Shown in pieces: positions 17,501-23,436 of a stretch of 23,436 bases of DNA (within the stretch, counting starts at the first letter, position 1; every line of letters starts with the position of its first letter). Below the pieces are notes generated by a model. That model ran no database searches. It saw only the letters and a list, made by a program, of their open reading frames with translations, and was not told the DNA's origin. Origin of the DNA: Chara braunii. Lineage: Eukaryota; Streptophyta; Charophyceae; Charales; Characeae. The stretch covers positions 24,161 to 47,596 of the forward strand of contig BFEA01000478.1 of NCBI GenBank assembly GCA_003427395.1. The letters are read 5' to 3'. Both the position numbers and the translations under genes were made by a program.

Positions 17501-17574
<74 letters not shown>
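17308..17574 (+). repeat. 75-bp unit alternating with (TC)n tracts
   Basis: Two nearly identical units (17308-17383 and 17431-17504), each starting with CCTTGGCCAA-G-TTGGCCA and containing GGTTACGGGAGAACCAATGG, alternate with (TC)n at 17384-17430 and 17505-17574. In the second unit the arms CCTTGGCCAA and TTGGCCAAGG (17435-17455) form a perfect 10-bp palindrome around one base. The unit-plus-microsatellite block has clearly been duplicated as a whole. Confidence 0.85.
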
Positions 17575-17580
<6 letters not shown>

Positions 17581-17900
17581 AAGAAGGCAGGAGTTGCAAA
17601 GGAGCCTGGCTGAGAAAGGATTCTCCGGTGTCTCTCCCCAGTATCTCAAGGAGGTCTTCAGGCCTTTGATCCCCATCGTGAAAATCTTTGCAACCAGTGT
17701 TGTCGCCCTCTTTTCCACAAACTGGCTCATTCTTGTCTCTAATCCCAGTGTTGTGAAAGGTAGTTGGGCTATTTTCCACCATGACCTTCATTGGAAATCC
17801 TCTCGAGAAATGAATTACCTGCTTGTGTTGGGTCCTTCTCGAGTCGAGATCTAGGTCTTTTGTGTCATGGGGATCTCTACCTTGATTGAGCAGTAAAATC
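17575..17900. other. Unrecognised open stretch, both strands
   Basis: Open frames exist on both strands (plus 17594-17854; minus 17902 back to about 17577). The minus-strand product (containing HFSRGFPMKVMVENSPTTFH) is hydrophilic and free of obvious bias. The plus product is more hydrophobic. Codon-like composition suggests a fragment of an old gene or retroelement, but I cannot place it in a family and see no splice or start evidence. Confidence 0.3.
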
Positions 17901-17942
17901 ACTATTGATTATTTTCTAATAACTACAGTTGTTCGCCTCCTC

Positions 17943-17944
<2 letters not shown>

Positions 17945-18003
<59 letters not shown>
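17945..18003 (+). repeat. (GA)n microsatellite
   Basis: A clean run of about 28 GA units lies upstream of the pyrimidine-rich lead to the exon at 18267. Confidence 0.97.
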
Positions 18004-18006
<3 letters not shown>

Positions 18007-18266
18007 CAGAGATTCGTCATCTTACACCTTCTTTGATGATACCTTTTTCTACTGTTTTTTTTTTTCCTTTTTTTCAGTCCATCCCTTCCCCTCCCTCTTA
18101 CTGTTTTTTCCTTCTACTCCCCTTCCTCACATCAGTAACATTTGGCACAACCCTCCCCATCCAACTATTCATTGTTTTCCTTTCCATCAATTCCTTCCTT
18201 TTCAACCCCATCCTCAAAGACAATTCAGCTTACAAGTTGTTTTCTTTTTTTTTTGTGTGTTTACAG

Positions 18267-18698
18267 CTTCAAGATCAGTTCTGGTTTCATCTTCTTGAGG
18301 ATGCACAAAATCACCCTGAAAAATGTAATGTTGAACTTTGTGGAAGATATTGTCAAGTGGATGGGCATTTCAAAGTGTGCAGGGCAAGATGTGTCAAGCA
18401 AGATGTCACATTGTATCACACCGCAATTGGAAAAATTGTGAAAGAATGTCCAGAGACACCGGCCGCTGGGAAGAAATGGTGCTCTTTACATTATCACGAG
18501 AGACAAGAGCAACAAAAGAGTGAGCGTGCACAAAAATTTTCAGCCTCAGACGATATTTCCAGTTGTTCTCAAGCACCCATTGCATCATCAGCTATTCCCA
18601 AATGTTCAGAAGAACCCATTGCATCACGGACTAGACTGAAGTCTGCGACCAGCATGGCCAATGCAGAGTGCATCATCAAATCGGAGCGGTTCAACAAT
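18267..18698 (+). CDS. KDZ gene exon: Cys/His cluster with DG motif and start of chromodomain
   Basis: Acceptor GTGTGTTTACAG (ends 18266) and donor GTGAGT (18699) enclose exactly 144 codons, phase 0 at both ends. Residues C20, C25, C29, C38, C42, C61, C72 and H75/H77 form a zinc-binding-type cluster. Within it, VDGHFK (D32-K36) matches the DG-N-F-K type motif of KDZ proteins, which may be either the CxC6 signature or the first catalytic acidic residue. A Ser/Pro-rich linker (PIASSAIPKCSEEPIAS) follows. The last 12 residues, AECIIKSERFNN, have the form of a chromodomain's first strand (E-x-I-x2-R) and continue in phase in the exon at 20947. The exon is free of stops. The polypyrimidine tract before it is strong. 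Confidence 0.8.
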
Positions 18699-18723
18699 GT
18701 GAGTATTTTTTTAATTTTTTTAT

Positions 18724-18884
18724 GCTCCTGGCTCCATATCCATTATGGGGAGCATCAGTCCAATTCCTATTCCCCTTGGAAGTCAAAAGAGTAAATCATA
18801 TAACCCACGCAATGCTTCCTTCCGTCTTGCCGAAGGAACCCTGACCAACATTGATTACTCCTTCTAAGGAGGATTCTTTGTCAG
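18724..18884 (-). mobile_element. SINE-like repeat, copy 2
   Basis: About 160 bp align with the copy at 21840-22000: a GCTCCATATCCATTATGGGG start, a GAAGTCAA block, then CTTCCTTCCG and a GGAGGATT end. A T-run (18705-18722) precedes it on the plus strand. On the minus strand this reads as a body followed by an A-rich tail. Confidence 0.65.
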
Positions 18885-19427
18885 CTTGCCCTCGCCCCTT
18901 GTTCCTCTGAGGCTTCTATTCAGAGTCTGTCGAATGAGTCCCTGCAATAGGGTCCACTCCATGTTCTGATACTTGTCCCCGTCCTTCATTGTGTTCGGTT
19001 CGCCGTATTGTTGATCCTCATCTAGGGTCTTTCGCTAGGTCACCCGGCAGAAGACCTTTTAGTCTTCATGATGTGTCTGGTGCCGTTTCTTCCACCTCAA
19101 CTTGTTGTCAACTATTGTCGTTACGTTGCCTTTTAGCAGCCAGTTCCTTGTGAAAATTTGTTTCTTGGTTGCTTGTCCTTCTGGTCTGTCTTATAGAGTT
19201 CACTATTTTTCGCCATGTGCTGCTGATATCTGTCTCTACCATACTCAACAGGAATTACCACATTTCTTCCCTTCCCACCTCTGGTCCTTTGATTGTCTGA
19301 GTGCATCTCCGTTTCCATATCATTCACATCGTCGGGTTGCTGAGAAGGGTAAACCATACTTTCTTGCTGCCTGTGATGTTGCTGGGAATGTTAGTTAGGA
19401 GTGAGATAGAGAGAGGGGGGATGTCAG

Positions 19428-19600
19428 CAGGGCCACCCGAGTCCCAGGTGGCCTGCCCGTGCAAGGACCATGGAACCACCCCCCCCCAAAAAAAAAAAAT
19501 CCAAAAACTCCGAAAAAAAATTATGTTATGAAGAAAAATAGAGTAAACAACTTTTGTCTAGGTTATTTTCTTATGAACAATTTTTTTTTTCTCTGTTACG
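19428..19600 (+). mobile_element. Left end of a third hAT-like MITE family member
   Basis: CAGGGCC at 19428 starts a GC-rich subterminal zone with GGCCACC/GGTGGCC motifs, a C-run and an A-run. At about 19503-19560 follows a core (CTCCGAAAAAAAATTATG onward to GAGTAAACAA) that aligns at roughly 80% with 9870-9928 of the first MITE. No matching right end was found, so it is truncated. Confidence 0.6.
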
Positions 19601-19877
19601 ATCCTGGTCATTTTCCAAGTGTAAATTCACAATGAAAGACAATGTCACCCAATTGCGAAAGAAATGAAAGCACTTGCAAAGAGATAAACACCAAAAGAGA
19701 GATAAAGAAGAAGAAGAAGAAGACACCATCAAGACCAATGACAATTCCCCCCTTCACTCTCTCCACCTCCCTCATCCTCCTTCTCTTCACCAATCTTATT
19801 CTTCTCTCAATAATAATAATAACAATGATTGGATGAACCGGAATTAATATCCAAAGTTCCCTCTTACTGCTGACTCA

Positions 19878-19913
19878 ACTCAACAACAACAACAACAACA
19901 ACAACAACCAGTC
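19878..19913 (+). repeat. (CAA)n trinucleotide repeat
   Basis: About nine consecutive ACA/CAA units. Confidence 0.9.
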
Positions 19914-19970
19914 CACCATAGGTATGACTTCCCTCCTCCAGCCTCCTCTCTCATCCATAGGGTATGTCGG

Positions 19971-20053
19971 ACCAAGCAGCTAGGGTGCTGCGCTGATGTC
20001 CAAAGGACAACCCAAGCAGCTATGGTGCTGCGCTGATGTCCAAAGGACTACCC
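19971..20053 (+). repeat. 40-bp tandem duplication
   Basis: A unit containing CAAGCAGCTA(G/T)GGTGCTG and TGATGTCCAAAGGAC occurs twice, at 19973 and 20013; a third, more diverged start follows near 20053. Confidence 0.8.
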
Positions 20054-20059
20054 AAAGAA

Positions 20060-20700
20060 GCTATACCGCTGCTGACTTGGTCCGCTATGCCTGACTCTGC
20101 CTCGAGCTTCCGTGGTGCTGCAGTACCTCAACTGGGGCCTTCCAGATGCAGCGCCCAACAAGGTGATAAAGATGGTGCCTACCATAGTCAGGTAAGTGCC
20201 CCGCTACTCTCCTACCATGCCCCCTTCTTCCTCCTCCTCAAGGTGGACTGCTCGCCATAGCCAGGCTGAGCTCCAGCGGTCCTTCACCTCCGAGCAGCGC
20301 TGCTTCAGTCCAGCGCTGCGCTCCAGCAGCATGTCGCCAATCCTTGCACACCGCAAATGAGGAAGAACTCCTTTCTCTTCTTGGAGATATAGCGGGCTAC
20401 CGGCCTCCTGGGCGGTGACTTGCTAGGCCGAGCGGCTTGGACTGGTACCGGCCTACCGCTATCCTACCACTACTGGGCCTCTAAAAATGCCAACTGTTTG
20501 TCTTCTTTTGTTCGGCCTCCAGTACCCGACACCCCTACCACTACTTGAGTGGTACCGGCCTACCTCCTACTTGAGTGTTTTTCCCCGTTGTTCTAAGTGT
20601 TGTGGGCCTACCCCGCTACTTGAGTGTTTTCCCCCACCAACCCTCAAAGTCACGGCCACAGGTACGTACCGGCCCTGCGGGGCCCTTCAACCAACAAGTA
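20060..20700 (+). repeat. GC-rich intron segment with diverged tandem units
   Basis: CTACTTGAGTG(T)TTT occurs near 20539, 20567 and 20616, and GGTACCGGCCTACC near 20443 and 20551. Small palindromes such as GCAGCGCTGC (20293) are present. The frames across it have no recognisable domain. Confidence 0.5.
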
Positions 20701-20946
20701 CCCTTGCGGGTCATACACACACTCAGCCGACAAGCACTCAGACAGGCATTCAAACCAGCAGGCACGCACACACACACAGACATGGAAATCACAGCAGAAT
20801 GCAGGAATTTCAGCAAGGCATTCATTCCAGCGGCAAATCCCAAAAATCAGCAGTGTTCTCAGTCTGTGTTTTTGGCGGCTCATTACATCTCGTTGTTTTT
20901 GTTAACTGTTTTTAATTTTGTCTTTGTTTTTTTTTTTATGTTGCAG

Positions 20947-21448
20947 AACATCTGGTATCTTGTGAAGTGGAAATCTCAACCATACTCAAAGTCATTATGG
21001 TGCACCGAAAGCGATTTTGGAGGAAAAAATGGAGAGGAAATCCTAAACAGATTCAAGGATACGGAATTGCCATTGGATTTTTACGAGGACCCAACCATTC
21101 AAGAAGTAGACATGACAGAGGAGTCAGCTCAGAGAAGGAAAGCTTCAAAGCTTGACAGGACAACTTGCACGCCAATAACTTTGAACGACAAGAAAAAAAA
21201 CACAGGTGGCACTGTGCATTGTTTCTGGGCATGCGGGTTCATGTTCCCACCCTTGGAAATGGTTTTGGCTGAATCATGTATACAAGTATATAATTACTTG
21301 TTGACATTATTCGCAAACCATCAATTTTCAGAATATATTGGGTATGATCACATGTGTCATCTTCTTCGTTTTGCTCTGAATGAGAAATGACGGAATGGAA
21401 CTTCCAAGACAACGGAATTCATAGATCTTGAAAAAGTTCATCATGTGG
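20947..21448 (+). CDS. KDZ gene exon: rest of chromodomain and transposase core, one in-frame TGA
   Basis: The acceptor TTGCAG (ends 20946) continues phase 0 from 18698. The first residues NIWYLVKWKSQPYSKSLW then EEILNRF complete a chromodomain (YLVKWK, S-x2-W and the I-L-x-RF helix are diagnostic; this domain normally binds methylated histone tails). After an acidic/basic linker the KDZ core follows: GGTVHCFWACGFMFPPLEMV, AESCIQVYNYL (residues 108-118) and IGYDHMCHLLRFALNEK (131-147), where D134 is the candidate catalytic residue. TGA at 21388-21390 (codon 148) breaks the frame just before 19 more codons (RNGTSKTTEFIDLEKVHHV) and the GTAAGT donor at 21449. Because the sequence reads TGACGG, a change from CGA to TGA is the simplest origin. 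Confidence 0.82.
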
Positions 21449-21598
21449 GTAAGTCTGCACGCTTCCTTGCAGAAGATCTTTGTATTACCAACGAAGGAAT
21501 AAACTATGTTGAACAAATGAAAAGAAGAGAGAGGAGCATGAACAAGAGAATGAAAAGGAGGAGAGAAGAACAAGAAGATAATCATCAAGAGGAATCTT

Positions 21599-21649
21599 TA
21601 TCTCTCTCTCTCGCTCGCTCTCTCTTTCTCTCCCTCTCTCTCTTTCTCT

Positions 21650-21683
<34 letters not shown>

Positions 21684-21707
21684 CACACATACACACACAT
21701 ATACACA
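21599..21707 (+). repeat. Compound (TC)n(AC)n microsatellite
   Basis: TC units with slips (21600-21650) run into (AC)n with variants (21651-21707), the reverse-strand form of the (TG)n(AG)n tracts elsewhere. Confidence 0.95.
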
Positions 21708-21839
21708 CATGCCCCTAATTGCTCAATAGAAGGCTCGCACGATGCTCTTAACATGATTGTGTATGTATGTGTGTGTTCTTCACTTGGGCTGCACACGAGT
21801 CTTTTTTTTTTTTTTTTTTTCAACAAAAACGAGTTCTTA

Positions 21840-22000
21840 TGCCCGCTCCATATCTGTTATGGGGAGCATCACTCCGGATCATATTCCACTGACAAGTCAA
21901 GAATTACAGTATGAAGCACCCTCATGCTTCCTTCGAATTGACCGAAGGACCCCTGAACAATATCGATTGCTCCAGCTTTATGGAGGATTGTCTGTCAGCA
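21840..22000 (-). mobile_element. SINE-like repeat, copy 3
   Basis: This is the best-preserved copy: GCTCCATATCTGTTATGGGG, GACAAGTCAAGAATTACA, CTTCCTTCGAATTGACCGAA and TTTATGGAGGATTGTCTGTC. A 22-base T-run (21800-21821) lies 18 bases upstream on the plus strand. Read on the minus strand it is a body of about 160 bp with an A-tail. No RNA polymerase III box was confidently identified. Confidence 0.65.
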
Positions 22001-22077
22001 TTCTTATTTTTTCTAAGAACAAATGGACCGTGAGTCTGTCAGCATTCTTATTTTTTCTGAGAACAAATGGACCGTGA
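21990..22077 (+). repeat. 44-bp tandem duplication
   Basis: The unit starting GTCTGTCAGCATTCTTATTT occurs at 21990 and 22034 with a single difference (CTAAG against CTGAG). Confidence 0.9.
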
Positions 22078-22332
22078 GTTGTACTTTTCACCTCCTTGTT
22101 TAGAATGGAAGAGAAACCTTTGTGTTGATGAGATAATTGGGAACGAAGTGAATTCTGGCAGGGTATCCGACTCCCGTTGTTTATAGGAGAATTAATACGC
22201 CCTTGAGCAGGTCAGTTATTTTACCATCACCCCCCAATTCCCCCGGTTTCCAAGTTTAGGGGGTTGCGCATGAGTTTAAAACTTTTTATCCTACATAGTT
22301 CATATCCTAATGCATTTTTTTGTATTGTGCAG

Positions 22333-22477
22333 TTGATAAGTTCTATTTTGATAATCATGTCGGACATTGGTGCAAGAAAAATGTTAGCCCTTTGAACTAC
22401 AATGATTTGAAGTCCGCGAATATGTCCATCTGTGAGCAGCGCTTCAAATGGTTTGCCAGATTCAAGCACAACATGAG
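22333..22477 (+). CDS. KDZ gene exon: H-x3-H-like and E motifs of the core
   Basis: The acceptor GTGCAG (ends 22332) and donor AG/GTAAGA (22478) give phases 1 and 2, matching both neighbours. The exon encodes VDKFYFDNHVGHWCKKNVSP then SICEQRFKWFARFKHNM. KDZ proteins carry a VDKFH-x3-H-x3-C type motif here. The second histidine (H9), the WC and the acidic E35 in CEQRFKW, the likely third catalytic residue, are present, but the first histidine position reads Tyr (Y5). One C-to-T change would explain it. Confidence 0.82.
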
Positions 22478-22962
22478 GTAAGATGATCAGTAACACATAC
22501 ATCATTGAAAACTTCCTACCCCTAGGCTCTAGCGGGTGAAAAAAAAAAAAAAAAAAAAAAAAAAAAACACGTCCACAGCTCCATCTAGTAGGGGTCCACA
22601 GCTGCATCTAGTGTGCTCTCATGTTTTTTCAATAATTTTTTAATTATTCTTGAAATTGATTGAGGTTTGTTGAATCATTTATATCCTAACCTGGGTGTGT
22701 AGTCTTTTGAGGAGTTTCTCCTTGCTATGGGTGAAAGTCTACTGGGGATGCTCCACGACCATTATGTGGCGTCTACTTCTAAGTGTTGTATTGAATCATT
22801 TATTAGCAAAACTAAGATTGTTGATCCCTCATTGCCTTTCTTCCTTCCACCAATTTGTAATTTTTTTCCCTATAAAAAAATAGAGATTTTTTTGAAGTAC
22901 TGATTTTTTTTCCTTAAATTATTTGGGGTGTTTCTTCTTATTCTGTGAATTCTGATCTACAG
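22478..22962 (+). other. Phase-2 intron in the KDZ gene
   Basis: GTAAGA donor and TCTGATCTACAG acceptor. It includes a 28-base A-run (22540-22567). The small frames in it are unremarkable. Confidence 0.75.
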
Positions 22963-23095
22963 AAACATGAACAAGACTAGATTCAATTTCTTATTACTCA
23001 TAATCTGCCAGATCGACCATGAAAAGAAAATGACGACGAATGTCCAAAGAATTCAAGACCGTCCACCATTAAAAAGAAGGTTGCAGCTTTGCTAA
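22963..23095 (+). CDS. KDZ gene, C-terminal exon with stop
   Basis: In phase with the previous exon it continues RNMNKTRFNFLLLIICQIDH, matching the R-x-MN-x3-F-x-F-L-L type helix that follows the catalytic Glu in KDZ proteins. A short basic tail (RPPLKRRLQLC) ends at a TAA at 23093-23095. This gives a plausible natural C-terminus. No canonical AATAAA polyadenylation signal was found directly after it. Confidence 0.75.
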
Positions 23096-23199
23096 AAGTC
23101 AAAGGTGCGAAATCACGCCATATAGCATCGCACCACGTGGTTTCATGGCACAATTCTTTTTCATTTTCTTTCTTTTTCCTGTTATTTATGTGTTCCCGT

Positions 23200-23266
<67 letters not shown>
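23200..23266 (+). repeat. Compound (TG)n(AG)n microsatellite
   Basis: TG units (23200-23221) run into AG units (23222-23264). Confidence 0.95.
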
Positions 23267-23268
<2 letters not shown>

Positions 23269-23373
23269 GGGGACGAGGAAGAGGGGAGTGCTACGAGGAA
23301 GAGGAGGGGGCCTTGGGGCGTTGAAGGCGTGAAGCGATTTCAATTTTTATTTTTATTTTTTTTTTGCTGTATA

Positions 23374-23375
<2 letters not shown>

Positions 23376-23436
<61 letters not shown>
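23376..23436 (+). repeat. Compound (GT)n(GA)n microsatellite at window edge
   Basis: GT units to about 23407 and GA units to the end; it is cut by the window boundary. Confidence 0.95.

Larger units (their letters stand above)
18699..20946 (+). other. Phase-0 intron splitting the chromodomain
   Basis: The intron is bounded by GTGAGT and TTTTTATGTTGCAG. It holds a SINE-like copy (18724-18884), an unrecognised segment (18885-19400), the end of a MITE-family element (19428-), a (CAA)n run and several GC-rich tandem repeats. Minus-strand frames over 19133-19357 are hydrophilic without a known domain. Confidence 0.7.
21449..22332 (+). other. Phase-1 intron in the KDZ core
   Basis: GTAAGT donor and TGTATTGTGCAG acceptor. 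The exon frame stays open into the intron for about 50 codons (GKSARFLAEDLCITNEGINY, then a Lys/Arg/Glu-rich part) until the TC tract. The intron also holds the compound microsatellite, the third SINE-like copy and a 44-bp tandem repeat. Confidence 0.75.
13409..23095 (+). pseudogene. KDZ-superfamily transposase gene, multi-exon, probably decaying
   Basis: This entry groups the exons listed separately: 13409-13986, 15986-16108, 18267-18698, 20947-21448, 22333-22477 and 22963-23095. KDZ transposases are DDE/D-type cut-and-paste enzymes of eukaryotic DNA transposons, often joined to cysteine clusters named CxC1 onward. Here the order is a CxC5-like cluster, a CxC6-like or equivalent Cys/His cluster, a chromodomain, then the transposase core with candidate acidic residues in YDHMC and SICEQRF. 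Splice phases agree at the junctions 13986/15986 (phase 2), 18698/20947 (phase 0), 21448/22333 (phase 1) and 22477/22963 (phase 2). The junction between 16108 and 18267 is unresolved. Damage includes a TAA at 13628, a frame conflict near 16125, a TGA at 21388 and probable loss of a core histidine. No terminal inverted repeats for the whole element were found in the window. Confidence 0.75.

Noticed and set aside
17308-17574. Repeat and spacer pattern resembling a CRISPR array
   Set aside because: The spacers are TC microsatellites and only two units are present, in a eukaryotic genome.
13409-22477. Stop-codon reassignment or readthrough as explanation for the in-frame stops
   Set aside because: TGA, TAA and TAG all occur, together with a frameshift and a core residue change; decay is simpler.

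Overview
The window is nuclear DNA of an intron-rich eukaryote. GT-AG introns with matching phases, many dinucleotide and trinucleotide microsatellites, A/T-rich introns and nested transposon remains all show this, and nothing bacterial was seen. No sequence names the species. A streptophyte alga such as Chara, or a repeat-rich early-branching animal, would fit, but this is a guess.

Layout. 1-3650 has no recognisable gene: a polypurine tract, hairpins, compound (GT)n(GA)n microsatellites and diverged direct repeats. 3691-7221 (+) holds pieces of a DUF3987-type P-loop ATPase (helicase/primase-associated) gene: a Walker A exon, a doubtful short middle exon, and a clear third exon after an intron filled by a fold-back/tandem-repeat array (about 4717-6226). 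7222-9780 is intron or intergenic DNA with microsatellites and one or two doubtful exons. 9781-11309 holds two short terminal-inverted-repeat elements of hAT-like form, 862 and 581 bp. 11383-12831 is a long decayed exon region of a charged, low-complexity protein with internal repeats.

13409-23095 (+) is the main content: a multi-exon KDZ-superfamily (Kyakuja-Dileera-Zisupton) transposase gene. It carries a CxC5-like cysteine cluster (13409-13986, continuing at 15986-16108), a second cysteine/histidine cluster with a DG motif (18267-18698), a chromodomain cut by a phase-0 intron (18698/20947), the transposase core (20947-21448 and 22333-22477) and a short C-terminal exon ending at 23095. Splice sites and phases agree across every junction from 18267 to 23095, but several in-frame stops, at least one frameshift and a probable His-to-Tyr change in the core suggest a decaying copy. 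Its introns have taken up a 1.75-kb inverted-repeat element (14081-15828), three copies of a SINE-like repeat, a second MITE-family end (19428) and large TC/GA tracts.

No complete, intact gene is present. The most interesting points are the chromodomain inside the KDZ transposase, the same-strand DUF3987 gene about 6 kb upstream of the CxC5 exon, and a MITE family that shares an A/T core while each member has different GC-rich subterminal motifs.
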